Shown here: positions 53,033 to 61,188 of the stretch, piece by piece
Layout: each line of letters begins with the position of its first letter
How positions within the stretch are numbered: the stretch's first letter is position 1
NCBI GenBank assembly: GCA_900544115.1
Contig: UQTW01000011.1
Span: 1-64,000 of the forward strand
Length of the DNA: 64,000 bases
Direction of reading: 5' to 3'
DNA from: an uncultured Collinsella sp.
GTDB taxonomy: Bacteria > Actinomycetota > Coriobacteriia > Coriobacteriales > Coriobacteriaceae
Notes under the pieces: model-generated
What the model was told of the DNA's origin: nothing
Databases searched by the model: none
Seen by the model: the letters and a program-made list of their open reading frames with translations, nothing else
Program-made: the position numbers and the translations under genes

Positions 53033-53964
53033 TGGCCGAGGGGACCTTCGAGCTGCATCCAGGTGACGCGTTGTATCCCGAGACCGTTTTGGAGCTTTCT
53101 GATGTACCCCAGACACTCTATGTGCGCGGCAACCCCGAGGTGCTTTCGACGCCCGCGCTCTCCATCATCGGCGCGCGCAAGGCCTCTCCGTATGGTCTTG
53201 CCGTGGCAGAGCTTGCGGCAAAGGTTGCGGTCGAGGCGGGCGTGACGGTAGTTTCGGGCGGCGCGGTCGGTTGTGACCAGGCCTCGGGTTGGGCTGCGGT
53301 CAATGCCGGCGGCAAACACGTCGTGGTGCTGGGGACGGGCGCCGACGTGGTCTACCCGCGTTCGAGCGCGGGGCTTATTACGCGCACGCTCGATACGGGT
53401 GGCGCGGTCGTGTCGATCTCTCCGTGGGGCATGGGTCCGCGCAAGTTTGCCTTTCCGCGCCGCAATCGCGTAATCGCGGCCCTGTCGCAAGCCCTCTTTG
53501 TATCCGAGGCGGGTATGCCTTCCGGGACGTTTTCTACAGCCGAGGCTGCTATGGATTTGGGGCGAGAACTTCTTGCCGTGCCAGGGTCGATCCTATCGCC
53601 CGAGTCGCGTGGCACGAATTACCTCATTGCGAACGGTGCCTGCTGCATCATCGACGAGGAATCTATCGAGATGGCTATTTCACGCATCTACGGCACCCTG
53701 CGCTACTCGCGCCCCGATGCTCCCGGCATTGCCGACCTGGATCAAACACAGCAGACCGTGATGCATGCGCTCATCGCCTCTCCGCTCAAGGTCGACGACA
53801 TCGCGGCGCTCGTCTCGCTCGATGCCGTCGGCGTACTCAAACTCCTGGGTTCGCTTGAGCTCGAGGGTCTTATCGAGCGCATGATGGATGGAAGGTATGC
53901 GCCCTCCAAGTTTGCCCTTCACGCTCAGACACCCTTCGGTCACAATGGAAAACATGTCAATTAG
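53029..53964 (+). CDS. dprA: DNA-processing protein DprA
   Basis: The 311-residue protein starts at ATG 53029 (a second ATG at 53032) with a GGAGG site; the start overlaps the upstream stop as ATGA. It has the Rossmann-like DprA core: LSIIGARKASPYGLAVAELAAK, VVSGGAVGCDQASGWAAV, VVVLGTGADVVYP, FAFPRRNRVIAALSQALFVSEAG and VPGSILSPESRGTNYLIANGA. A C-terminal winged-helix-like part follows. It loads RecA onto incoming single-stranded DNA. The usual topA gene is not found next to it. Confidence 0.95.
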   Translation: MMAEGTFELHPGDALYPETVLELSDVPQTLYVRGNPEVLSTPALSIIGARKASPYGLAVAELAAKVAVEAGVTVVSGGAVGCDQASGWAAVNAGGKHVVVLGTGADVVYPRSSAGLITRTLDTGGAVVSISPWGMGPRKFAFPRRNRVIAALSQALFVSEAGMPSGTFSTAEAAMDLGRELLAVPGSILSPESRGTNYLIANGACCIIDEESIEMAISRIYGTLRYSRPDAPGIADLDQTQQTVMHALIASPLKVDDIAALVSLDAVGVLKLLGSLELEGLIERMMDGRYAPSKFALHAQTPFGHNGKHVN

Positions 53965-53978
53965 AAAGGTGTTTGCAG

Positions 53979-55316
53979 ATGCTGTTTGATCAGGTGACGG
54001 TTATCGGTGGCGGTCTGGCGGGTTCGGAGTGCGCGATTCAGCTGGCAGATCGCGGGTTCGCCGTAAGGCTGTGCGAGATGCGCCCCCAGGTTAGCTCCCC
54101 GGCCCACCATACCGATCACCTGGCAGAGCTCGTCTGTTCCAATTCGTTTAAGTCGACCCGTCCGGATTCCGCGGCTGGATTGCTGAAGGCCGAGCTTGAG
54201 CGCATGGGTTCAGTCTTGCTCGATTGCGCCCATCGCGCCGCTGTTCCCGCCGGTGGCGCCTTGGCGGTCGACCGCGTCAAGTTTTCCGAGTTTGTCGAGG
54301 CCGAGGTTGCCGCCCGTCCCAATATCGAGATCATTCACGGCGAGGTCACGCAGATTCCCGAAGGTCACGTGGTCATTGCCGCCGGCCCCTTGTGCTCGCC
54401 GGCGCTGAGCGAAGAGGTCATGAAGCTCGTCGGTGGCGACGCCCTTGCGTTCTTCGATGCCGCGGCGCCGATCGTCGATGCCTCCACGCTCGATATGGAC
54501 GTGCTGTTCTCGCAGTCGCGCTACGAGGAGCAGGGGAGCGGCGACTATCTCAACGCTCCGCTCAATAAGGAGGAGTACGAGGCCTTTATCGAGGCGCTTA
54601 CCACGGCCGACCGCGTGGTGCTCAAGGACTTTGAGGGCGGCGATCTGTTCCAGGCCTGCCAGCCTGCCGAGGAAGTTGCGCGCACCGGCAAGGACGCCAT
54701 TCGCTTTGGCGCCATGAAGCCTGTCGGCCTCACCGATCCGCGAACCGGTCGTCGTCCCTGGGCGGCGATTCAGCTGCGTGCCGAGAATAAGGAGAAGACC
54801 GCCTATAACCTGGTGGGCTTCCAGACCAACTTGACCTTTGGCGAGCAGAAGCGCGTCTTCCATATGGTGCCGGGCCTGGAGAACGCTGAGTTCTTCCGCT
54901 ACGGTGTCATGCACCGTAATACCTTTGTCGACGCCCCGCACGTGCTCGATGGCACCTTTGCCGTGCCCGGCACCGGCGTGCGCCTGGCCGGTCAGATCAC
55001 CGGCACCGAGGGGTACATGGAAGCCGTGGCGACGGGTCTGCTCGCGGCGCTCAACACCTATGCCGAGGCTATCGGGGCCGCGGGCGTCGAGCTGCCGCGT
55101 GTGGGCGCCCTGGGTGCGCTCGTGGGCTATGCGACCGATCCTGCCACCGTGGGCTATCAGCCTATGCATGTCAACTTTGGCCTGGTGCCGCCACTCGAGG
55201 ATGGTAAGCGCCGCAGCAAGCGCGACCGCTACCAGGCCTATGCGGACCGTGCGCTCGAGGCCCTTGATGCCTATCTGGCCACTCGCCCCGATTTGTTTGG
55301 AGGCGACCGGTCATAG
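53979..55316 (+). CDS. trmFO: Methylenetetrahydrofolate-tRNA (uracil-5-)-methyltransferase TrmFO
   Basis: The 445-residue flavoprotein is read from ATG 53979, nine bases after AAAGG. It starts with the FAD motif VTVIGGGLAGSECAIQLADRG, and contains LVCSNSFKSTRPDSAAGLLKAE and the C-terminal GYMEAVATGLLAAL. It methylates U54 of tRNA using methylenetetrahydrofolate. TrmFO is common in Firmicutes, rare in classical Actinobacteria. Its stop codon overlaps the likely xerC start. Confidence 0.96.
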   Translation: MLFDQVTVIGGGLAGSECAIQLADRGFAVRLCEMRPQVSSPAHHTDHLAELVCSNSFKSTRPDSAAGLLKAELERMGSVLLDCAHRAAVPAGGALAVDRVKFSEFVEAEVAARPNIEIIHGEVTQIPEGHVVIAAGPLCSPALSEEVMKLVGGDALAFFDAAAPIVDASTLDMDVLFSQSRYEEQGSGDYLNAPLNKEEYEAFIEALTTADRVVLKDFEGGDLFQACQPAEEVARTGKDAIRFGAMKPVGLTDPRTGRRPWAAIQLRAENKEKTAYNLVGFQTNLTFGEQKRVFHMVPGLENAEFFRYGVMHRNTFVDAPHVLDGTFAVPGTGVRLAGQITGTEGYMEAVATGLLAALNTYAEAIGAAGVELPRVGALGALVGYATDPATVGYQPMHVNFGLVPPLEDGKRRSKRDRYQAYADRALEALDAYLATRPDLFGGDRS

Positions 55317-56233
55317 CCTTTGACCTGTACGACACCGTCGACTCGTTTATCGCCTATATCTCACGTGTCGAGGGACTTTCTCCCAACACGGTGACGGCCT
55401 ATGGCTCGAGGCTGGAGCGTTTTGCTGCCTGGTGCGAGCGTGAGGATATAGATGCTTTCGCTGCCGACGTGCGCACCATTCGTCGCTATCTTGCCGAACT
55501 TTCGCGTGAGCAGGTGGCTCCCCGAACGCTTGCGGCACACCTGTCTGCCATTCGCTCGCTCTATCGGTGGATGGCTGCCGAGGGGGTCGTGGAGGGCGAT
55601 GTGGTCTCGGCAATTTCCTCGCCCAAGCTCCCGCGCGATCTACCCGGTGTGCTGACGACCCAACAGGTGGAGGCGCTGCTCAAGACGCCTGATACCTCAA
55701 CACCCGCGGGACTGCGCGATGCGGCGATGCTCGAGCTGCTCTATGCCTCGGGCGCCCGTATCTCTGAGCTCGCAGCACTCAATGTGGAGTCCATTGTGTG
55801 GTCCGAACGCACGCTGCGCCTGTGGGGCAAGGGGAGCAAAGAACGTATCGTCCCTCTGTATCGTCGCGCGCTCGAGGCGACGCGTCTCTATATTGAGGAG
55901 GGGCGGCCGGAGTTGCTCGCTCAGGCAAAGCGCCGTGACCCCACTACCGGGCCGCATCCGCTGCTTATATCGGCGCGCGGTAATCGCATGAGTGCCGCCA
56001 TGCTCAGGCGGCGGTTCCATACTCTGGCGACACTCGCCGGCATTCCGGCCGACATCGCCCCGCATGCGATGCGCCATACCTTTGCGACCGACTTGCTCGA
56101 GGGCGGTGCGGACCTGCGCTCGGTTCAAGAGCTGCTGGGTCATGCGAGCCTGTCCACGACGCAGATCTACACGCACCTCACGCCCGATCGGCTCAAACGT
56201 GCCGTGGCTCAAGCCCATCCCCGAGGCGAATAG
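55313..56233 (+). CDS. xerC: Tyrosine recombinase XerC/XerD (start codon uncertain)
   Basis: The catalytic residues are complete: Arg in SGARISELAAL, Lys in GKGSKERIVPLYR, HxxR in HAMRHTFATDLL, His in LLGHASLSTTQ and Tyr in IYTH. It resolves chromosome dimers. The first conventional in-frame start is GTG 55391, but it cuts off the family's N-terminal SAM-like helix, which reads continuously upstream (FDLYDTVDSFIAYISRVEGLSPNTV). The frame is open to an ATA at 55313, nine bases after GGAGG and overlapping the trmFO stop as ATAG. Read from there the protein has 306 residues, the normal XerC length. Confidence 0.85.
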   Translation: MAFDLYDTVDSFIAYISRVEGLSPNTVTAYGSRLERFAAWCEREDIDAFAADVRTIRRYLAELSREQVAPRTLAAHLSAIRSLYRWMAAEGVVEGDVVSAISSPKLPRDLPGVLTTQQVEALLKTPDTSTPAGLRDAAMLELLYASGARISELAALNVESIVWSERTLRLWGKGSKERIVPLYRRALEATRLYIEEGRPELLAQAKRRDPTTGPHPLLISARGNRMSAAMLRRRFHTLATLAGIPADIAPHAMRHTFATDLLEGGADLRSVQELLGHASLSTTQIYTHLTPDRLKRAVAQAHPRGE

Positions 56234-56282
56234 TGGCTGGGACGTCCCGCGCCGCACTCAGGTGTGTGGTTTTGATTGCGGG

Positions 56283-56311
56283 TTGGCACGAAGATGCATT
56301 CCTGCTATCAT
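56283..56311 (+). promoter_or_regulatory. Promoter of rpsB-tsf
   Basis: TTGGCA (56283-56288) and TATCAT (56306-56311, extended by TGC) are 17 bases apart. The 5' untranslated region is then about 135 bases, compatible with an S2-type autoregulatory leader. Confidence 0.75.
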
Positions 56312-56452
56312 TCATCGGGTTGCTTCACGGCAACATGTTTTTATCACGCACGCGCGGCTACTTCATACCGTGGTGCCCGGGCTTTGGTAGCACATGTCCG
56401 GGTTGGTTTTGGAGGATGACCCCGCGCGGAGGCAAACCACAGGAGGTTTAAC

Positions 56453-57181
56453 ATGGCTACCAAGATTAATATCCGCACCCTGCTCGAGGCCGGCTGCCAC
56501 TTCGGTCACCAGACCCGTCGCTGGAACCCCAAGATGAAGCCGTTCATCTTCGGTGAGCGCAACGGCATCTACATCCTCGACCTCAAGCAGACCATCCTCG
56601 ACGCCGACCAGGCCTACACCTTCGTCAAGAACATCGCCAAGGGTGGCAACGTGCTGTTCGTCGGCACCAAGAAGCAGGCTCAGGAGGCCGTCAAGAACGC
56701 TGCTGAGCGCGCTAATATGCCCTACATCAACCAGCGTTGGCTCGGCGGTATGCTGACCAACTTCGTCACCATCCGCTCCCGCATCAACCGCATGGAGGAG
56801 CTCGAGGCCATGGTCGAGGACGGCCGCATGGCAGTGCTCCCCAAGAAGGAGCAGGCTGTGCTCGGCAAGGAGCTCACCAAGCTCCAGACCAACCTCGGTG
56901 GCGCCCGCGACATGAAGGGTCTGCCCCAGGCTCTCTTCGTCATCGACACTAAGCGCGAGGAGAACGCCATCAAGGAGGCTCAGCGCCTGAACATCCCCGT
57001 CGTCGCTCTGATCGACACCAACTCCGATCCCGACGAGGTCGAGTACGGCATCCCCTGCAACGATGACGCTATCTCCGCTGTCACCCTTATGTGCGAGCTC
57101 ATGGCTGACGCCTGCCTCGCTGGCTCCGGTAAGGAGCAGGTCTCCGAGGCCGAGATGGCCGCTGAGCCCAAGGCCGAGTAA
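56453..57181 (+). CDS. rpsB: 30S ribosomal protein S2
   Basis: The 242-residue protein has INIRTLLEAGCHFGHQTRRWNPKMKPFIFGERNGIYILDLKQT, the classical opening, then QRWLGGMLTNFVTIRSRI and VVALIDTNSDPDEVEYGIPCNDDA. The ATG follows an AGGAGG site. S2 is added late to the 30S platform. The C-terminal tail of 20 residues is acidic. It is co-transcribed with tsf, 45 bases downstream. Confidence 0.98.
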   Translation: MATKINIRTLLEAGCHFGHQTRRWNPKMKPFIFGERNGIYILDLKQTILDADQAYTFVKNIAKGGNVLFVGTKKQAQEAVKNAAERANMPYINQRWLGGMLTNFVTIRSRINRMEELEAMVEDGRMAVLPKKEQAVLGKELTKLQTNLGGARDMKGLPQALFVIDTKREENAIKEAQRLNIPVVALIDTNSDPDEVEYGIPCNDDAISAVTLMCELMADACLAGSGKEQVSEAEMAAEPKAE

Positions 57182-57226
57182 ATCAGTCTTAGTTAATTCT
57201 TTTTCATCTCTTTGAAAGGAACCACA

Positions 57227-58096
57227 ATGGCCCAGATTACCGCCGCTATGGTCAAGCAGCTCCGCGAGATGACCGACTCCCCGATGATGGAGTGCAAGAA
57301 GGCTCTCGTCGAGGCTGACGGCGACATGGACGCCGCTGTCGACGTTCTGCGTAAGAACGGCCTTGCCAAGGCTGCCAAGAAGGCTGGCCGTGAGACCAAC
57401 GAGGGCGCTGTCGCCGCGTTCGTCTCCGAGGATGGCAAGACCGGCGCTCTGCTCGAGCTCTCCTGCGAGACCGACTTCGTTGGCTCCAACGCCAAGTTCA
57501 CCGGCTTTGCTTCTAAGGTCGCTGAGGTTGTCGCTACCACCGAGCCTGCTGACGTCGACGCTCTGCTCGAGAAGCCGATGGGCGAGGAGACCGTTTCCTC
57601 CGAGCTCACCGAGATGATTCACATCATGGGCGAGAACATGAAGATCTCCCGCTTCGCTGCCCGCAAGGCCGAGAACGGCGCGCTCGCTTCTTACATCCAC
57701 ATGGGTGGTAAGATCGGCGTCCTCGTCGAGTTCGCCTTCGTGAAGGCCGAGACCGCTCAGGCTGAGTCCTTCAAGACCTTCGCTCACGACGTTGCCCTTC
57801 AGGTTGCCGCCGTCGCCCCGATCTGCGCTACCCGCGATCAGGTTCCGGCCGAGACCGTCGAGCACGAGAAGCAGATCTACATGGCCCAGGCTGCCGAGTC
57901 CGGCAAGCCCGAGGCTATCCAGGAGAAGATGGCTGTTGGCCGTCTGGAGAAGTTCTACAAGCAGTCCGTGCTCACCGAGCAGGAGTTCATCAAGGACAGC
58001 TCCCTCACCATCAAGAAGTACGCTGAGCAGGTCTCCAAGGAGCTCGGCGACACCATTACCGTCGTTGCCTTTGACCGTCTGGTCCGTGGCGAGTAA
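57227..58096 (+). CDS. tsf: Elongation factor Ts
   Basis: The 289-residue protein begins MAQITAAMVKQLREMTDSPMMECKKALVEADGDMDAAVDVLRKNGLAKAAKKAGRETNEG, the signature region that contacts EF-Tu, and two C-terminal EF-Ts subdomains follow. It is read from ATG 57227; an in-frame TTG at 57212 is unlikely. It recycles EF-Tu-GDP. A strong terminator follows. Confidence 0.98.
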   Translation: MAQITAAMVKQLREMTDSPMMECKKALVEADGDMDAAVDVLRKNGLAKAAKKAGRETNEGAVAAFVSEDGKTGALLELSCETDFVGSNAKFTGFASKVAEVVATTEPADVDALLEKPMGEETVSSELTEMIHIMGENMKISRFAARKAENGALASYIHMGGKIGVLVEFAFVKAETAQAESFKTFAHDVALQVAAVAPICATRDQVPAETVEHEKQIYMAQAAESGKPEAIQEKMAVGRLEKFYKQSVLTEQEFIKDSSLTIKKYAEQVSKELGDTITVVAFDRLVRGE

Positions 58097-58119
58097 ATAA
58101 GCTCTTGTAGCTGGTAATG

Positions 58120-58155
58120 AGCAGGCTGTGGGTTTTACTCACAGCCTGCTTTTTC
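58120..58155 (+). terminator. Intrinsic terminator after tsf
   Basis: A perfect 11-bp stem (58120-58130 with 58140-58150) with a 9-base loop is followed by TTTT. It separates rpsB-tsf from pyrH. Confidence 0.93.
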
Positions 58156-58213
58156 ATGGCTCTTATCAGAGCCTTTGATATCATATTGAGAGTCTAATTA
58201 AAGGAGGATCGCT

Positions 58214-58936
58214 TTGTCCGACATCCGATATAAACGAGTGCTTCTTAAGCTTTCTGGCGAAGCGCTGATGGGCGACGGCCAATATGGCATCGACCCCAAG
58301 GTTACCGATCATCTTGCCAAGCAGGTCAAGGAGCTGCTCGCCGTTGGCCATGAGGTCGGCGTCGTTGTCGGCGGCGGCAATATTTTCCGCGGCATGGCAG
58401 GCGCTGCCGGTGGCATGGAGCGTGCTCAGGCCGACTACATGGGCATGCTCGCGACCGTTATGAACGCGCTCGCCCTGCAGGATGCTTTCGAGCATAACGA
58501 CGTTCCCTGCCGTGTGATGAGCGCTATCCAGATGAACGAGATCTGCGAGCCCTATATTCGCCGTCGCGCCATCAACCACCTTTCCAAGGGCAACGTCGTT
58601 ATTTTTGCCGCCGGTTCGGGCAATCCGTACTTTACGACCGACACCGCCGCGGCTCTTCGTGCGTGCGAGATCGGCGCCGAGATTCTGATTAAAGCCACCA
58701 AGGTTGACGGCATCTACGACAAGGATCCCGTCAAGTGCGCCGATGCCGTCCGTTTTGACAAGATTACCTATCACGAGGTTCTCGTTCGCGGTCTGCAGGT
58801 TATGGATTCCACAGCTACGGCCCTGTGCCAGGATAACCGTATGCCTATTTTGGTCCTCAACATCGATGGCGAGGACACCGTCAAGCGCGCGCTCGCGGGT
58901 GAGCCCGTCGGCACGCTCGTCTATCAGGAGGATTAA
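58214..58936 (+). CDS. pyrH: UMP kinase
   Basis: The 240-residue protein is read from TTG 58214, six bases after AAGGAGG. It has KRVLLKLSGEALMG, GVVVGGGNIFRG, and AAGSGNPYFTTDTAAALRA. It makes UDP and feeds pyrimidine and cell wall nucleotide sugars. The frr gene starts two bases after its stop. Residue patterns fit the hexameric bacterial UMP kinase family. Confidence 0.97.
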   Translation: MSDIRYKRVLLKLSGEALMGDGQYGIDPKVTDHLAKQVKELLAVGHEVGVVVGGGNIFRGMAGAAGGMERAQADYMGMLATVMNALALQDAFEHNDVPCRVMSAIQMNEICEPYIRRRAINHLSKGNVVIFAAGSGNPYFTTDTAAALRACEIGAEILIKATKVDGIYDKDPVKCADAVRFDKITYHEVLVRGLQVMDSTATALCQDNRMPILVLNIDGEDTVKRALAGEPVGTLVYQED

Positions 58937-58938
58937 GC

Positions 58939-59475
58939 ATGGCAGAGAACATCACCGCCCATATGGACAAGTCGCTCGAGTCCCTCAAGCATAACTTCTC
59001 CAAGGTCCGTACCGGTCGTGCCAACGCCAACATTCTGTCCGACATCACCGTCGATTATTACGGTGTCCCCACGCCGGTCACGCAGGTTGCCGCCGTCAAG
59101 ACCCCCGAGGCTCACATGCTGCTCATCGAGCCGTGGGATAAGGCGCTCATCAATGCTATCGTCAAGGCCATCGGCGCTTCCGATCTGGGTATTACCCCCA
59201 ACTCCGATGGCACCGTCGTTCGTCTTCCGTTCCCGGCTCCCACTGAGGAGCGCCGTCGCGAGCTCGTCAAGGAGTGCCGCGAGTACGCCGAGCAGGCCAA
59301 GGTGTCTATCCGTAACATCCGTCGCGACTTCAACAACAAGCTCGAGCGCGATGAGGAGCTCACCGAGGACGACGTACGTCGCGAGCAGGCCAAGGTCCAG
59401 AAGCATACCGATGAGTATGTCGCCAAGGTCGAGGAGCTTCTGAAGGAAAAAGAAGCCGAGGTCATGGAGATCTAA
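58939..59475 (+). CDS. frr: Ribosome recycling factor
   Basis: The 178-residue protein has MDKSLESLKHNFSKVRTGRANANILSDITVDYYGVPTPVTQVAAV and the C-terminal RREQAKVQKHTDEYVAKVEELLKEKEAEVM coiled stem, a standard L-shaped RRF. It splits post-termination ribosomes together with EF-G. The AGGAGG site lies in the end of pyrH. Confidence 0.98.
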   Translation: MAENITAHMDKSLESLKHNFSKVRTGRANANILSDITVDYYGVPTPVTQVAAVKTPEAHMLLIEPWDKALINAIVKAIGASDLGITPNSDGTVVRLPFPAPTEERRRELVKECREYAEQAKVSIRNIRRDFNNKLERDEELTEDDVRREQAKVQKHTDEYVAKVEELLKEKEAEVMEI

Positions 59476-59476
59476 G

Positions 59477-60271
59477 GTGCAATACGACGAGCATAAACTG
59501 GTCGAGTACTTTGCCGACGCCCCTGCGGGCGTCGGTTTTTCCGACCTTGACCTCAATAACATTCCGCACCATATCTCGTGCATCATGGACGGCAACGGTC
59601 GTTGGGCCACGTCGCGCGGTCTTGCACGCACCGAGGGCCACAAGGCGGGTATCGTCTCGCTGCGCGAGATCATTACCGCCTGCGTGCGCCTGGGCGTCGA
59701 CGTGCTTTCGGCCTATGCATTTTCGACCGAAAACTGGAATCGACCGCAGCATGAGGTCAACGTTCTGATGCACCTGTTTGCCAAGACGTTTATCGACGAG
59801 CTGCCGCTTCTGAAGCGCGAAAATGTGCGCGTAGTCTTTTTGGGTGACATTTCCGCGCTGCCCAAGAAGACTCGCGACGTTTTTGAGCGCGGTCTTGCCG
59901 AGTGCGCCGATCACACCGGTATGACGCTGGCGCTTGCCGTCAACTACGGCGCGCGTGCCGAGATTACCCGCGCTGTCCGTCAGATCGCATCCGACGCTGC
60001 CGCCGGTAAAATCGATCTTGCCGCAATTGATGACGACATGGTGGCTTCCCACCTCTATACCGCCGGTCTTCCCGATCCCGAACTTGTGATTCGCACCTCT
60101 GGTGAGCTGCGCCTTTCGAACTATCTGCTGTGGCAGGTGGCTTATTCCGAATTCTACGTCACCGATACCTATTGGCCCGACTTTGATCGTTGGGGCCTTG
60201 TCGACGCCATTTTGGCCTATCAGGGCCGTGACCGTAGGTTTGGTGGACTGAGCAAGACCGAGGAGGCTTAA
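59477..60271 (+). CDS. uppS: Isoprenyl transferase (undecaprenyl diphosphate synthase)
   Basis: The 264-residue cis-prenyltransferase has HISCIMDGNGRWATSRGLARTEGHKAGI (catalytic Asp and Arg), YAFSTENWNRP, LRTSGE-like IRTSGELRLSNYLLWQ and TDTYWPDFDRW. It makes the undecaprenyl carrier for wall polymer export. The GTG start is one base after the frr stop. About 25 residues precede the catalytic region. Confidence 0.96.
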   Translation: MQYDEHKLVEYFADAPAGVGFSDLDLNNIPHHISCIMDGNGRWATSRGLARTEGHKAGIVSLREIITACVRLGVDVLSAYAFSTENWNRPQHEVNVLMHLFAKTFIDELPLLKRENVRVVFLGDISALPKKTRDVFERGLAECADHTGMTLALAVNYGARAEITRAVRQIASDAAAGKIDLAAIDDDMVASHLYTAGLPDPELVIRTSGELRLSNYLLWQVAYSEFYVTDTYWPDFDRWGLVDAILAYQGRDRRFGGLSKTEEA

Positions 60272-60273
60272 TC

Positions 60274-61188
60274 GTGTCCGATCGTCCCAAGGCATCTGCT
60301 CCCAAGACGCCAGTTTCCGCGGCGCCTGCGCGCAAGGCTGCCACTGCGGGAGCGCCTGCAGCGAAGAGCGGCACCGGTTCGTGGCTGGCGGGCTTTATTA
60401 CCCGTGCCGCCGCCGGTATCGTCTACGCCGTTGTCTTTATCCTGTGCCTGGTTTTGGGTATCGTGCCCACGGCCATCTTTGTTTCTGTCATGAGCGGTCT
60501 GTGCTGCTATGAGTTTTTCCGTATGACAAGGCTCGATGGCAAGATGGCTAACGAGCGCATGGGTATCGCTGCCGCCGTACTCTTTCCGCTGTCGGCGTTG
60601 GGCGATTCGATGTTGCTGAATGCCCTGCTTTTTGCCTTGATGCTCGCTGTGGGCATTTGGTATGTCTGGTCGCCGCGTACCCGCATCTCTGATGTGGCCG
60701 TGACGCTCATGGGTCCCATCTACACTGGCTTTATGCTGTCGGCTATCGTGCTGCTGCGCGATGCCGTGCCCGGTTTTGCCGGCGCCCTGCTTTCAGTGGG
60801 CGTTTGCGCGTCCCTTTGGGTCTCCGATTCGTTTGCCTACATCGTGGGTAGCCGTATCGGCAAGCACAAGATGGTTCCCAAGATCTCCCCCAAAAAGAGC
60901 TGGGAGGGGTTTGCCGGCGGCATCTTGGGCTCGGTTTTGATTTGGCTCATCCTGTGGGCGACGCACTTCTACAAGCTCAGCCTGCCCTATGCGCTGCTGT
61001 GCGGCGTGGTCGTGTCCATTCTGGGCGTTATCGGCGACCTTATCGAGTCGCGCATCAAGCGCGGTGTGGGCGTCAAGGATTCCGGCAACCTTATCCCGGG
61101 CCACGGCGGAATGCTCGATCGTAGCGATTCGCTTATCTTCGGTTGCATCACCGCACAGCTGTTGCTGATGATCGGAGGCGTGCTGTAA
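60274..61188 (+). CDS. cdsA: Phosphatidate cytidylyltransferase
   Basis: The 304-residue protein has an Ala/Pro/Lys-rich cytoplasmic N-terminus of about 35 residues, then about eight membrane helices. The C-terminal signature is ESRIKRGVGVKDSGNLIPGHGGMLDRSDSLIF. It makes CDP-diacylglycerol for phospholipids. A GTG start follows uppS by two bases; dxr overlaps its stop by one base. Confidence 0.96.
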   Translation: MSDRPKASAPKTPVSAAPARKAATAGAPAAKSGTGSWLAGFITRAAAGIVYAVVFILCLVLGIVPTAIFVSVMSGLCCYEFFRMTRLDGKMANERMGIAAAVLFPLSALGDSMLLNALLFALMLAVGIWYVWSPRTRISDVAVTLMGPIYTGFMLSAIVLLRDAVPGFAGALLSVGVCASLWVSDSFAYIVGSRIGKHKMVPKISPKKSWEGFAGGILGSVLIWLILWATHFYKLSLPYALLCGVVVSILGVIGDLIESRIKRGVGVKDSGNLIPGHGGMLDRSDSLIFGCITAQLLLMIGGVL

